From Trichocoleus sp. FACHB-46 (GTDB lineage: Bacteria > Cyanobacteriota > Cyanobacteriia > FACHB-46), in contig NZ_JACJOD010000022.1 of the NCBI RefSeq assembly GCF_014695385.1, forward strand, positions 248,001 through 312,000: a stretch of 64,000 nt of DNA, read 5' to 3'. Of the stretch, positions 1-9,213 are shown piece after piece; position 1 is the stretch's first letter; each line of letters starts with the position of its first letter. The translations under genes were made by a program, and so were the position numbers. The notes beneath the pieces were generated by a model. That model was not told the DNA's origin. It searched no databases and saw only the letters and a list, made by a program, of their open reading frames with translations.

Positions 1-676
1 CCGCTTCCCCGCCACCACGAAAGTTGCGGCGTGTTTCTTTACAAAAAGACTTCAGGGTTACAGGGCGCTCCCAATAACAGCGCGGGATGGGGGCGCAAGC
101 GACACGATCCGTTGTCTCATGTAAGAGCAGGGCAAACAGCATGTCATCCCCTGCTAAAGTTAAATCTTCTGGATAACCACCAATTTTTTCCCATAAGGAT
201 TTGCGATAGGCGATCGCTCGTGAGGAAGCGTGAGACTTGGGAGTGGCAATTAATTTCGGCCCATCGAGTAAGGCATACTCTATCTTTGCCCAATCACTCT
301 TGAGGTCTTCCCAGCGAACTTGCCAACTCCCCATCACGGCTTCCAGTTGCTTATTCTCTAATAATGGTCGAGCTAGTTCCTCTAACCACTGGGATTCCCA
401 CATACAACCAATGTCTGTAGAAACAATTATTTCATGTTGGGCTTGAGCGATCGCTAAATTTCGACCACGAGCTACATTACAGCCAATTTCCTGAGTGACC
501 TGTAGTGGATAAGGTTTCTTCGGCTGGTAGTTTTGTAGGAACTCCCAGGTGCCATCCTTTGAACCAGCATCGACAATGACAATTTCATCAGGCAGATAAG
601 TCTGTGCTTCCATTTGGGTAAAGAAAGCAGCACATCCTTGCTGATCATTTAATACAGTAGTTACAAGTGAAATCAT
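1..676 (-). CDS. Family 2 glycosyltransferase (3' end cut by window edge)
   Basis: This gene is open from an ATG at 676 to the window edge, giving 225 visible residues with the C-terminus missing. The N-terminus (MISLVTTVLND) followed by IVIVDAGSKDGTWEF is the usual GT-A nucleotide-sugar binding start of GT2 enzymes. DIGCMWESQWLEELARP lies where the DxD-containing segment is expected, and GDDMLFALLLHE further on resembles the ED/DD catalytic region. It should transfer a sugar from a nucleotide donor in the cytoplasm. Its ATG overlaps the stop of the upstream gene by one base (TAATG on the minus strand), so the two are probably translationally coupled. It is the most downstream visible gene of the glycan cluster. 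The acceptor and sugar cannot be inferred. Confidence 0.85.
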   Translation of the reverse strand, partial: MISLVTTVLNDQQGCAAFFTQMEAQTYLPDEIVIVDAGSKDGTWEFLQNYQPKKPYPLQVTQEIGCNVARGRNLAIAQAQHEIIVSTDIGCMWESQWLEELARPLLENKQLEAVMGSWQVRWEDLKSDWAKIEYALLDGPKLIATPKSHASSRAIAYRKSLWEKIGGYPEDLTLAGDDMLFALLLHETTDRVACAPIPRCYWERPVTLKSFCKETRRNFRGGGEA

Positions 677-1815
677 TAGGCTAACTGGCGACAGACTTCT
701 GCCCAGAGCTTCATGTTCTGAGCTACATTTTTAAAGTAATTTTTCAGCGCTTCATCCCAGAGGAATCCTTGCTGTTTCGCTGACCATTTCTCGATTCGTT
801 CTGCTAATTCAACAGTTGCCTCACTATAGGTTTTCGCTGGAGACAACGGCGCTTCTAAAAGAGGCAGCATATCATCAATGACAACCATACCCGCCAATTC
901 ATTCCAAAGGTCTTTGTAGAGGTTGTGGGGAGAACGGCGATGCTCAACAACGGGAGAGCCAACTTTGATACGATGTCCCACCGCTTGGGCACACTTTTGC
1001 ACAAAGAAACCGCTAAATATGTCACCGAAACGATCCAGTTTCATGCCCCCAACTGGATGTCCCATTTTGACGTAATAGTAAGCTGGAATCGCCTCTCGGA
1101 TAAGCCCAGTATTTTGGGTATTGATAGGCATTAACGTGTCAGGGGCAAGTAGGTAGTCAGTTGTAAACTTTTCCTTGGCGATACAACGAGTGACTAAGCG
1201 AGTGGCAGCATCAACATCTGGGTCGCCTGACCAAAGACCAGCATTGATTGCGACAAGACCCGTAGAAACTTCAGCATCAACTTTTGAACAGGCTATGTCA
1301 CGCCGCTGATAGGGAAAGCCCCTGGCATAAACCGTTTCTCCAGCCCCTAAAGAAGGACATTGAACCTGCATCATGGAACACAAGTTAAACCAGCTATTAT
1401 GTCCAACTGCCGAAAGGAGAGAAACTTCTTTACCGACCTCAGAATGCCCTGCTAAGAACGGCCAATTCTTTTGGGGATAGTTATCATCATCAATCGCAAT
1501 AATCACATCACAGCGATCGCGATAAGCCATCAGAAAGCCGATGTTACGCCGGTTGTCAGTCTTCCAAGGAATTTCAGCGGCAAGTTCTGGAAAAGGCTTG
1601 AGGAAATCATTTTGCTCATTTGGGCCTAGGTAATACCAGGGTAAACCCTGCTTTGTGTATTGTTCTACCTGCTCTCGGCAACTAGTTGGTGTTGAGAGAT
1701 CACCTACTACATAAAAATGAACCTTTTCCAAATCGCCACAAGCTAAAAAATGGTTGTAGTACTCATGAATAAACTGGCCATCATAAATCGTTGTGACAAC
1801 AATGCCAAATTTCAT
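676..1815 (-). CDS. Reversibly glycosylated polypeptide / UDP-arabinopyranose mutase-like protein (GT75-like)
   Basis: The 379-residue protein begins MKFGIVVTTI and has an acidic IAIDDDNYP motif (DDD at about 109-111), as expected for metal-nucleotide-sugar binding. RGFPYQRRD (about 165-173) and GLWSGDPDVDAATRLV (about 193-208) align by eye with the RGYPFSLREG and LWLNIPDYDAPTQL motifs that I recall for plant RGP/UAM proteins. A later stretch (TLMPINTQNTGL, then a conserved DIFSGFFVQK region) matches the order of the rest of that family. Plant members interconvert UDP-arabinopyranose and UDP-arabinofuranose and can self-glycosylate. Here it sits among glycosyltransferases, so a role in making or transferring an unusual sugar is an inference. 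The family call rests on remembered motifs, not on a search. Confidence 0.65.
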   Translation of the reverse strand: MKFGIVVTTIYDGQFIHEYYNHFLACGDLEKVHFYVVGDLSTPTSCREQVEQYTKQGLPWYYLGPNEQNDFLKPFPELAAEIPWKTDNRRNIGFLMAYRDRCDVIIAIDDDNYPQKNWPFLAGHSEVGKEVSLLSAVGHNSWFNLCSMMQVQCPSLGAGETVYARGFPYQRRDIACSKVDAEVSTGLVAINAGLWSGDPDVDAATRLVTRCIAKEKFTTDYLLAPDTLMPINTQNTGLIREAIPAYYYVKMGHPVGGMKLDRFGDIFSGFFVQKCAQAVGHRIKVGSPVVEHRRSPHNLYKDLWNELAGMVVIDDMLPLLEAPLSPAKTYSEATVELAERIEKWSAKQQGFLWDEALKNYFKNVAQNMKLWAEVCRQLA

Positions 1816-1874
1816 AGGCTTAGAAAAAGGTAAGTGAATATTTAAGCAGCAGGTTCTAGATTTTGTCGTTTATT

Positions 1875-2693
1875 CTAAGTGCAAGATATTTTTTCTTCAG
1901 AATGCAAATAGAGGGCTTGAAAATAATCTTCTCCCTGAAACTGCTCACCCTCTAGCAGAGTTTCTTGATAATTCAGGCGATTCAAGAAGCCTCGCAGCTC
2001 AACCACACTAGCCCCAAAACTCGGCAGCGCAAACCCGTGCACCTCAATTAGTAGTGGTGGATGCCATTGCCGCAACAGTTGCTCAGCACCCCGGAGCACC
2101 TCTAGCTCTGCCCCTTCAACATCAATTTTGATCAAATTTACGGGTAGATTGAGGGGAGGCCAAAAATCATCCAACCGGACATTCGCAACTTGAATTTTTG
2201 TCTGGGATTGGGTGGATTCTGCTGATAGGGATGCAGTAACAGCTACTGTTTCAGGTGGTACAAAGAAATCAAGAAACAGATCAGTCGAATTTGATACTGC
2301 TTTTGGAATAATTTTTACTTGTTGCTGCACATGATTGATTGCAACATTTCTACGTAATAAGTTTAGGTTTGTAGGAACGGGTTCAAAGGCAAAAACACAG
2401 CCTTGAGGACCCACGGCCTTAGCAGCATATAACGTATGCAATCCAAAATTTGCCCCTACGTCAATCAAGATATGACCGGGAGCTAAGTACTTTCCTAGAA
2501 TCTGATGAATTGCAGCTTCAGCATCAATATTCCAGCGTCTGAGGGACTCATCCAATCGAACAATTTCGTTTCCCATTTGAAAAGGAACGCCTCTAAAACC
2601 ATAGCGAAGCTTGAATAATGAATCTTTGAGTAACGGTAAGAACATTCTTAAGACTACTGAAGGAACAACTGGCGCGGGATACTCACTGGTCAT
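1875..2693 (-). CDS. FkbM family methyltransferase
   Basis: The 272-residue class I SAM-dependent methyltransferase has motif I as LIDVGANFGLHTLYAA (about 76-91), an acidic second motif FAFEPVPTN (about 102-109), and the FkbM signature LIKIDVEGAELEVLRGAE. The FkbM family methylates hydroxyl groups of sugars or polyketides. In this setting between glycosyltransferases, O-methylation of a glycan residue is the likely job. No signal peptide or membrane segment is visible. It lies about 60 bp upstream of the GT75-like gene and about 70 bp downstream of a GT2 gene, on the same strand. Length is normal for the family. Confidence 0.88.
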   Translation of the reverse strand: MTSEYPAPVVPSVVLRMFLPLLKDSLFKLRYGFRGVPFQMGNEIVRLDESLRRWNIDAEAAIHQILGKYLAPGHILIDVGANFGLHTLYAAKAVGPQGCVFAFEPVPTNLNLLRRNVAINHVQQQVKIIPKAVSNSTDLFLDFFVPPETVAVTASLSAESTQSQTKIQVANVRLDDFWPPLNLPVNLIKIDVEGAELEVLRGAEQLLRQWHPPLLIEVHGFALPSFGASVVELRGFLNRLNYQETLLEGEQFQGEDYFQALYLHSEEKISCT

Positions 2694-2762
2694 ACAATAT
2701 TTCTGCCTTTACTCAGGAGAAAATCTAACATTCTAGTCTGTCCTCTACCTCTAATATCCATC

Positions 2763-3698
2763 TCAGTACTTCAGAAATGGCTTGATTCCAACTAATCGTC
2801 GAGCGACCATTGACAATTTTGGTTTTCGAACAACGCGGAAATACTCGCGTAGCCAAGCCTCAGCATGCAGTCTTGCCACTTCTGCTACTTCTTTTGCCTG
2901 TTGATGACAAGCCGAGCGGTACAGTTCAACATACACTCGCATTAGATTTTCACATTGCGCTGAGGTGTAGTCGGTCTTAGCTTGCTGAAGAACTTGTTGA
3001 TTGTGAGTGATCGCGGCATGGACTCCTTCAAACCACTTTTCTGGGTTTGAAATCTGGCTACGACATTCAGCTGTTTGAGTGCGATACAAGGCTCCCTGGC
3101 TAGTTCCATAGGTTACTCTGCAAGAGGTAACTAGCTTAAACCAGAAGGCAATATCTTCCCCTAAGTAGCAATCGAGTTGTTCTGGCCAATAGCAATCTGG
3201 CACCAGCGAACTATGCTTGATGATTGCGGCATGGACAGCCCAAGGAGCAAATGCGATCACAGCGTCTCTTAGTTCTTGAGGCGATCGCCCCATACCTGCT
3301 GGCTGCTTCAGCTTCTTCACAGTTGGATTTTCATCGATAAATTCCTGCCAACAACAAGCAATGATATCTGCGTCTGGATCTTGTTGGGCTGCTTGCAGTT
3401 GTTGAGAAAGATGGTTGGGTTCAAGCAAATCATCCGCATCTAGAAACTGAATCCATTCTCCCTGAGCATAAGATAGCCCATAATTACGAGCAGCTCCTGG
3501 TCCTTGTTTAGATGCTCGCAACAAGTGAATACGCGGATCTGGTAATTGTTGAGCAATTTCCCAACTGCTGTCTATGGAACCATTGTCAACAATCCACAGT
3601 TCCCAGTTTGAATAAGTCTGCGCTAATACAGAGTGGATGGTAGCTGCAATGTAGGGTGCTTTGTTATATAGCGGTGTAATGATTGAAATAGTTGGCAT
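2763..3698 (-). CDS. Family 2 glycosyltransferase
   Basis: The 311-residue protein opens with PTISIITPLYNKAPYI, followed by WELWIVDNGSIDSSWE and WIQFLDADDLLEPNHL, which are the GT-A fold motifs; the DADD is the metal-binding DxD. This is the classic cytoplasmic GT2 pattern for polysaccharide assembly. GEDIAFWFKL later resembles the catalytic ED motif. The start is an ATG only 15 bp after the stop of the upstream methyltransferase, which supports co-transcription. No transmembrane segment is seen, so this is unlikely to be a processive synthase. The donor sugar is not predictable. Confidence 0.9.
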   Translation of the reverse strand: MPTISIITPLYNKAPYIAATIHSVLAQTYSNWELWIVDNGSIDSSWEIAQQLPDPRIHLLRASKQGPGAARNYGLSYAQGEWIQFLDADDLLEPNHLSQQLQAAQQDPDADIIACCWQEFIDENPTVKKLKQPAGMGRSPQELRDAVIAFAPWAVHAAIIKHSSLVPDCYWPEQLDCYLGEDIAFWFKLVTSCRVTYGTSQGALYRTQTAECRSQISNPEKWFEGVHAAITHNQQVLQQAKTDYTSAQCENLMRVYVELYRSACHQQAKEVAEVARLHAEAWLREYFRVVRKPKLSMVARRLVGIKPFLKY

Positions 3699-3713
3699 GA
3701 AAACGAACCAATC

Positions 3714-4694
3714 CTATTTTTTGCAAAGCCAAAAACTGCCACATTGATGGAACTTCTGCTGCCACTGAAGGACATTAGGCCAAAGTTTCGCCACCTCTTC
3801 TGGGTAATCAAGAGACAACCAATGATTTGCTAGCTTGACCTCGAAAACGTTGTTATAAGCTAAAAACGCTTCTAGCATGTACTGTTCGCTCCAGGCTCGG
3901 CGCTCCTTGATTAACCAGTCAGGGGGGTAATCATAGGGAAAGAAAATATCGTGGAAATGAACCCATACTCCAGATGGAAGAGCTGGTAGAATTTGTAAGA
4001 TTTCTCGGCAAACATCACTATCGAACTTTACTGTGTGCGTTGAGTCGATCAATAGAACATCTCCCGCACTTAGTTGTTGAAAAAAGTCTAGACTTAGGGT
4101 TTCTACCTTCTCAGTGATAAGCTCTACCGCTAAATTAGCTTCTGTCAGCCTTGCTTCAGGGTAAGGTTCAACACAAATAATTCCGCCGCTGTATCCTTGT
4201 TGCAAGTTCTGGGCAATTGCTAAAGCTGCTATTTGAGTTGAATAGCCACAGCCAATTTCAATTACCCTCCTAGGCTTTAGCTCTCTCAAAATTGCGTAGT
4301 AAACTGCTGCATCTAGCTCAGAAAAAACACTATTTGAGAAATCAAATGAAATACTAGTCTGCCCCTCTACAATCTCTTGAATTTCAGATTGATACTGACT
4401 CAGCTTTCGAACTAAGCTAACTTGCCTTTCTAAATTCCAATCAATGCAGCTGGATACCCGTCGCTTTAACACCTGCTCTGGTGTAATTGCTGAAAATTCA
4501 GGCAGTGGCTCGTAGTAATGGCACTGACGAATAGAATAACCCCAGCGATCGCCTAACGTTGGATACTTTTGTAGTAACCAAAGCAATCTCTGCATTAAGC
4601 GTATAGGCAATCTCTGAAAAGCTTTTAACAGCAAGTTATCTACTAGCCTACTCAGTGTTTTTGGTAACAGATGGGGCCTAGGAGTGCTTGACAT
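3714..4694 (-). CDS. Class I SAM-dependent methyltransferase (Methyltransf_24-like)
   Basis: The 326-residue protein has VIEIGCGYSTQIAALA as SAM-binding motif I, IICVEPYPE as the acidic motif II and DVLLIDSTHTVKFDSD as a later motif with a DSTH/HD pair, a pattern common in Methyltransf_24 sugar O-methyltransferases. WVHFHDIFFPYDYP carries the HD residues that often bind a metal in this group. The N-terminal ~120 residues look like a family-specific helical region. It sits between two glycosyltransferase genes in one transcription direction, so glycan methylation is inferred. The specific acceptor is unknown. Confidence 0.8.
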   Translation of the reverse strand: MSSTPRPHLLPKTLSRLVDNLLLKAFQRLPIRLMQRLLWLLQKYPTLGDRWGYSIRQCHYYEPLPEFSAITPEQVLKRRVSSCIDWNLERQVSLVRKLSQYQSEIQEIVEGQTSISFDFSNSVFSELDAAVYYAILRELKPRRVIEIGCGYSTQIAALAIAQNLQQGYSGGIICVEPYPEARLTEANLAVELITEKVETLSLDFFQQLSAGDVLLIDSTHTVKFDSDVCREILQILPALPSGVWVHFHDIFFPYDYPPDWLIKERRAWSEQYMLEAFLAYNNVFEVKLANHWLSLDYPEEVAKLWPNVLQWQQKFHQCGSFWLCKK

Positions 4695-4745
4695 AAGATT
4701 ATCTTGATATAGCAGTGTTGAATAATTTGTGGGTAGACTGGATTT

Positions 4746-5927
4746 TTATAGTTTAGTAATAGAGTAAAGGCTTTCAATAAACTGTTGTTGAATTGTCAGA
4801 GGGTTAAACATTGTTTGAGCCATCTCTAATGCTTTTTGGCCCAAACGTTCTTGTTCTATAGGTTCCTTTGATAGGTCTATAACAGCCCTAACCAAATCTT
4901 CGACGACAGGGGATGTTACTACTCGTGCTGAATCATATTTCTGCCCCCAGTCAACCACAGAGCAACCTTTTGGCCCCCAAATAACAAGCGCTTTACCAAA
5001 CTGGCAGTATTCTAATAGCTTAGAGGGGAAGCTAGTCTGCATTCGCTTTTGATCTGATTCAGCAAATGACATAATCACTAGCAAAACATCCGCTTCCCAA
5101 AGGGCTTGAATTAATTGATTACGTGGCAAAAAACCAGTATAAATTCCCTGGAGCTGAAATTCCTGAACTTTTTCCATAGGCCAATCAGGAACAGGTCCTA
5201 GTAGCTTGAGTTGAAATGTATCTACTGATTGAGATATGGTGGCTAGCTTCTGAAGTAATGGCCCATAGATATCTGATAGATTACCTGCATACACCGCTGT
5301 CAACTTGTTGCTCAAAGCTTTCTTTTTAGGATTACCTTCAAGACTGATTTGCTGTGGGATCGGCAACAAAATTTGGGCATTTTGATGCTGGCCTAATGCT
5401 TGCTGCATAGCTTCACTAACACAGAAAGCTAGCTGGCTCTGGCGGTATAGTTGTCGAAACCGATGGGCGATCGCGTGTCTTACCCAATCATGTACATATG
5501 CTAGATCAGGCCACCAATCATGAAATATAGTCACTAAGGGGATGGAATACTCTTGGGCAAGTTTCTGGGCTAACCAGCACAAATCACCATGAGCAACGGT
5601 CAAAATTAGGTCGGGCGGTTGTTCTTGAATATAGCGTCGCAATAGACGAGTATCGTAAAAGCTGCTTAGGAGTTGTCGCACACCATGAATCCATCGAGCT
5701 GCTCTAGTTTGAGCTAACCGTGTTAGCAATGGATGAATTGGCAGTTTGATCACTGCCTCGACTGTCATATCTTCAGCGACCCTAGTGGGATCATCAGTGG
5801 CGATCGCTACTTTGAATGGTGAGCTTTGCCAAAGATGTCTATAAAGAATTAGTTCTCCCCCGTTACTGTTTCGCGGCAGCACTGAGGAAACCAACAGAAT
5901 TCGTATAGGTATCGATATTCTTTCCAA
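4746..5927 (-). CDS. Family 4 glycosyltransferase, TTG start
   Basis: The 393-residue GT-B enzyme has an N-terminal IRILLVSSVLPRNSNGGELI Rossmann start with the glycine-rich acceptor loop. The C-terminal half has KLTAVYAGNLSD, a FAESDQKRMQTSFPSKLLEY stretch and a region near the donor site (FPSKLLEYCQFGKALVIWG) typical of GT4-type enzymes. The reading frame begins at TTG (5927); a strong AAAGGAG lies five bases before it and no ATG or GTG follows nearby, so the TTG start looks real. It is separated by about 50 bp from the downstream methyltransferase and about 40 bp from the upstream glycosyltransferase. Confidence 0.8.
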   Translation of the reverse strand: MERISIPIRILLVSSVLPRNSNGGELILYRHLWQSSPFKVAIATDDPTRVAEDMTVEAVIKLPIHPLLTRLAQTRAARWIHGVRQLLSSFYDTRLLRRYIQEQPPDLILTVAHGDLCWLAQKLAQEYSIPLVTIFHDWWPDLAYVHDWVRHAIAHRFRQLYRQSQLAFCVSEAMQQALGQHQNAQILLPIPQQISLEGNPKKKALSNKLTAVYAGNLSDIYGPLLQKLATISQSVDTFQLKLLGPVPDWPMEKVQEFQLQGIYTGFLPRNQLIQALWEADVLLVIMSFAESDQKRMQTSFPSKLLEYCQFGKALVIWGPKGCSVVDWGQKYDSARVVTSPVVEDLVRAVIDLSKEPIEQERLGQKALEMAQTMFNPLTIQQQFIESLYSITKL

Positions 5928-5967
5928 GGCTGCTCCTTTCTACAACTTTGTAAGCTAACACTAAGGA

Positions 5968-7077
5968 TCAGGACGATCGCAGCTTAGCTACTGAACGGTA
6001 AACATTAAGAGTCTGAGCTACTGTCTTATCCCAGCTAAAAGCTTTTGCCCTCTGATATCCTTTAGCGATTAAGCGATCGCGTTCTATAGAGTTGTCTAGA
6101 AGGGAGAGTAAGATATCTGCTAAATCACTAGTAGATTTGGGATTAAATAATAAGGCAGCATCACCGACTACTTCAGGAATGCTGGAGCAATTGGAAGCAA
6201 CAACAACAGCTCCACAGGACATTGCTTCGAGTGGAGGAATGCCAAAGCCTTCATATAGGGACGGATAGACAAAGGCAAGACTGCAACGATAAAGCTTTGC
6301 TAAATGGCGATCGCTAGTGTAGCTGTAGTGTTCTATGTACTCACTCAGCCTCAGCTCGGCAATCAGTTTCTCTTCGGTTTCATTAAAAGGCAGACCAACA
6401 ACACAAAGTTTAATCTCAGGTCGAACAGAAACAACCTTTGCAAAAGCGGCTAGCAAGCTATCGAAGTTCTTATAAGAGTAGCGACCGCCTACATAGAGAT
6501 AGTAAGGTTGGGGGGGGACTGGCTCAGAACCATGAGAAAGGGTTACATCTATTTCTGAGGCTAAGTATGTAACGGTTACTTTCTCCTCTGGCAATGAGTA
6601 TCGTTCCAATAAATCCTTCTTGGTATTCTCCGAAATACAGATAACAGCTTGTGCTGCCAAGATTGCTTTTCGCTTCTCTTCGGTTTTGTGACCGCTGGGA
6701 TCAAGTTGATCAGCGAAAAGCTCATGGATCATGTCATAAACTGTCAGAACAACAGGATATCGACATTGATTAATTTCTTGGCGGGTAAGCAGTCCATAAT
6801 AAGTGGGGTGGACAAGATCGAAGGAATTAAAGGAAGCAACAGCCCGAAAGTAATATTTTTCCAACCAGTATGAAACGCATCCTGGACGAAATCCAAATCT
6901 TTGATAGAAATAAGTTTTCAGATTTGGATGAGTGGGATAGTTAACATTGCGAAGCTGGCAAGTAGTAAGGGCAGAAGTAAAATCTTCTGGCAATCTGCTA
7001 ATCAGGTTAGCAAAATAGCGATTGATACCTCCAGTAGGTTGCGATGCATATATCTGGCCATCATAGAGAATACGCAT
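5968..7077 (-). CDS. Family 4 glycosyltransferase
   Basis: The protein begins [20 protein letters not shown], with the glycine-rich loop of GT4 enzymes. It contains [19 protein letters not shown] at the start of the C-terminal Rossmann domain and the GT4 donor-site motif [18 protein letters not shown], in which the two Glu residues contact the nucleotide sugar. I chose ATG 7077 rather than the in-frame TTG at 7089 because it matches the usual MRILYD start. Mannosyl- or rhamnosyl-type transfer is common among similar proteins, but the sugar cannot be read from sequence. It is similar in architecture to the next upstream gene, suggesting consecutive additions to one glycan. Confidence 0.9.
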   Translation of the reverse strand: MRILYDGQIYASQPTGGINRYFANLISRLPEDFTSALTTCQLRNVNYPTHPNLKTYFYQRFGFRPGCVSYWLEKYYFRAVASFNSFDLVHPTYYGLLTRQEINQCRYPVVLTVYDMIHELFADQLDPSGHKTEEKRKAILAAQAVICISENTKKDLLERYSLPEEKVTVTYLASEIDVTLSHGSEPVPPQPYYLYVGGRYSYKNFDSLLAAFAKVVSVRPEIKLCVVGLPFNETEEKLIAELRLSEYIEHYSYTSDRHLAKLYRCSLAFVYPSLYEGFGIPPLEAMSCGAVVVASNCSSIPEVVGDAALLFNPKSTSDLADILLSLLDNSIERDRLIAKGYQRAKAFSWDKTVAQTLNVYRSVAKLRSS

Positions 7078-7118
7078 GAGCAGACTCAACCTTCAGGTAA
7101 AACTAAGAAGAAAGACTA

Positions 7119-8420
7119 CTAACTGCTTAAAGCTGTTTTGTAAGCGTTAATGGTTTCTTGAGTACACTTTTCCCAGCTAAACTGTTTTGAGCGCTCTATC
7201 GAACTCAAAGACATAGTCTCTCTTAGAGAAGGATTATTATAAATCTCAAGCATACTTTGACATAGTGCATCGGCATCTGTAGGGGAAACCATTATCCCTG
7301 CATCACCAACCACTTCTGGTAGGGAGGATGTATTGGAAGTGATTACTGGAACACCGCACTGCATTGCTTCCAAAGGTGGAAGGCCAAACCCTTCATAAAA
7401 AGAGGGGTAAACAAATGCCATAGCTCCACTATATAGGGCAGCTAAATCTTCATCAGCTACGTATCCAGTCACAATAATGCGGTCTTTTAAATACTGATGG
7501 TGAGATATTTCATCAAAGATTTTGCTGTAATCCCAACCTTTGGTACCAACTAGAACAAGATATAGATCTTTAATATGTTCTTGTTGCGATAATTTTACAA
7601 AACATCGGATAGTGTGATCAATGTTCTTTCGAGGTTCTAATGTACTTAAACTTAAAATATAAGGTGCTTCAGGAAGATTGTATTTTTTTCTTATTGATGA
7701 AATCTGCTCAGGATCATTACAAGGATAAAAAAGCTCTGATGCAGCTAAGGGTGTTACAAAAACTCTTAAAGGATCAATTTCGGGAAATTTATTACACAGA
7801 TCGTTTTTTGTACTATCTGATATGCAGATAACCCAGCTCTCTGGAGCGAGACTATCTAAAATTTTCTTAAGAAGATGATCTTCGTTGAACTCAAAAAACT
7901 GTGGAAACATAATGGGAATTAGATCATAAACTGTGAGAAACACATATTTGTTTTTTCTTTGTCTGATTTGTTCAGGTATAGGATAAAAAGGCGAGTGAAA
8001 TATGTCTGTCTGCTCTAAGCTTTTAGGACAAATCAGATAATTTGATTTGTCGCCAATTATCTTATCTGTACTGTAGAGTAATTTTCTCCAGATCTTTAGG
8101 TATAAAAGCCTTAGTTGTGCCTCATTACCAATATTACTAATTTCTAAATTAAGGTCACAAATTTTAGTATCAAGACCTCTCTTAATCTTTATGATATCTG
8201 TCTCAGGAAGAGATATCTCTTTAAATAGCGAGCTAAATTTCAGGTAATCTAAAGAACAGTTCAGTTGTTGAAATGACTCACCAGCGCAAAAGGACAAATC
8301 ACACTCTTTTGAAGAGGCCAGCCCATAAGCTATATTTTCAACAACTCTAAAGATTCCAGTTCGGGCACGAGGATGATAGTAGCCTGCTCCAAGTACTGAT
8401 ATATCATATAAAACTTTCAT
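7119..8420 (-). CDS. Family 4 glycosyltransferase
   Basis: The 433-residue GT-B protein starts [38 protein letters not shown] marks the second Rossmann domain, and [18 protein letters not shown] is the GT4 donor-binding motif. An extended region of about 60 residues after the first beta strands makes it longer than its neighbour. The gene is clearly AT-rich compared with genes outside the cluster, with many AAA/ATT codons, and I found no HIP1 octamer in it. It lies seven bases downstream of the methyltransferase gene, so co-translation is likely. It is part of a divergent AT-rich segment together with that gene. Confidence 0.9.
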   Translation of the reverse strand: MKVLYDISVLGAGYYHPRARTGIFRVVENIAYGLASSKECDLSFCAGESFQQLNCSLDYLKFSSLFKEISLPETDIIKIKRGLDTKICDLNLEISNIGNEAQLRLLYLKIWRKLLYSTDKIIGDKSNYLICPKSLEQTDIFHSPFYPIPEQIRQRKNKYVFLTVYDLIPIMFPQFFEFNEDHLLKKILDSLAPESWVICISDSTKNDLCNKFPEIDPLRVFVTPLAASELFYPCNDPEQISSIRKKYNLPEAPYILSLSTLEPRKNIDHTIRCFVKLSQQEHIKDLYLVLVGTKGWDYSKIFDEISHHQYLKDRIIVTGYVADEDLAALYSGAMAFVYPSFYEGFGLPPLEAMQCGVPVITSNTSSLPEVVGDAGIMVSPTDADALCQSMLEIYNNPSLRETMSLSSIERSKQFSWEKCTQETINAYKTALSS

Positions 8421-8427
8421 AACTCTT

Positions 8428-9210
8428 CTACAAAGAAGCTAAGTCTACGACAGCAACTAATCCGGTAGGTATATCTTGATATGAAGCTTTATCAAGCAGT
8501 TCATTGGTCAAAAAATCATAAAATTCTTGATAGAGAGATTGTGATTTTGAAGCACCAAATCCAACTATTTGTTTCAATTTAATTTTAGCCAATGAAGATT
8601 TCATATATTTTTTAGTAAAACTATCAACATCAAGTTGAATTACTTGTCTCACTAAATTTCGTGTAGGTATAGCAAGTTCAGGGAAAATCCTAATATTGCA
8701 ACAATCAATACCACTAAGTAGTTTTCTTAAAGAACTTTCCGTATAGTTCCTTAAGTGGGTTTTATCTTGATAATGTAAAAACGTAAGATTAAATTTATTC
8801 ATAATCTCATCTTCCTTCGGTACTGCGATGATTAATCGCTTAGTAGTCACTCTAGCTAATTCCTGAATAGCCAGCATGTCATTTACATGTTCTAGAACAT
8901 CAAAACAATATGTGCATTCAAATGCTTTATCAGGAAAGGGAAGACTAGTTATATCCTCTTGGACGTAAGTTCCTATCCGACCTTCTTCTTTTGCTAATTG
9001 TAAAAACTGAGTATATTTGTCAACGCCTGTAATCTCTAACCCTTTTTGAGCCAAGAATTCTACATAGGCACCACCACCGCATCCGGCATCAAGAATTTTT
9101 TTACCTATTAAATACTTTTCAAGGTGTGATACCCGTTCAGGATTTAAGTTGCCATTGACAGAAGACCAGTTGAATTTTTGGGCATTTTCAAGTGAGTAAA
9201 GTTCATCCAT
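8428..9210 (-). CDS. Class I SAM-dependent methyltransferase (Methyltransf_11-like)
   Basis: The 260-residue protein has KKILDAGCGGGAYVEFLA as motif I, ITGVDKYTQFL as motif II, and FECTYCFDVLEHVNDM, the motif IV region of Methyltransf_11 enzymes. RLIIAVPKEDE is the usual following beta strand. The family methylates many small molecules and sugars; glycan or lipid-carrier methylation is inferred from its neighbours. Only three bases separate it from the ABC ATPase stop upstream and seven from the next gene, so it sits in the core of the operon. It shares the AT-rich, HIP1-free composition of the downstream glycosyltransferase. Confidence 0.85.
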   Translation of the reverse strand: MDELYSLENAQKFNWSSVNGNLNPERVSHLEKYLIGKKILDAGCGGGAYVEFLAQKGLEITGVDKYTQFLQLAKEEGRIGTYVQEDITSLPFPDKAFECTYCFDVLEHVNDMLAIQELARVTTKRLIIAVPKEDEIMNKFNLTFLHYQDKTHLRNYTESSLRKLLSGIDCCNIRIFPELAIPTRNLVRQVIQLDVDSFTKKYMKSSLAKIKLKQIVGFGASKSQSLYQEFYDFLTNELLDKASYQDIPTGLVAVVDLASL

Positions 9211-9213
9211 AAC

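Noticed and set aside
31-446. Plus-strand open frames opposite the partial glycosyltransferase
   Set aside because: They are antisense shadows of the minus-strand GT2 gene, whose motifs are clear.
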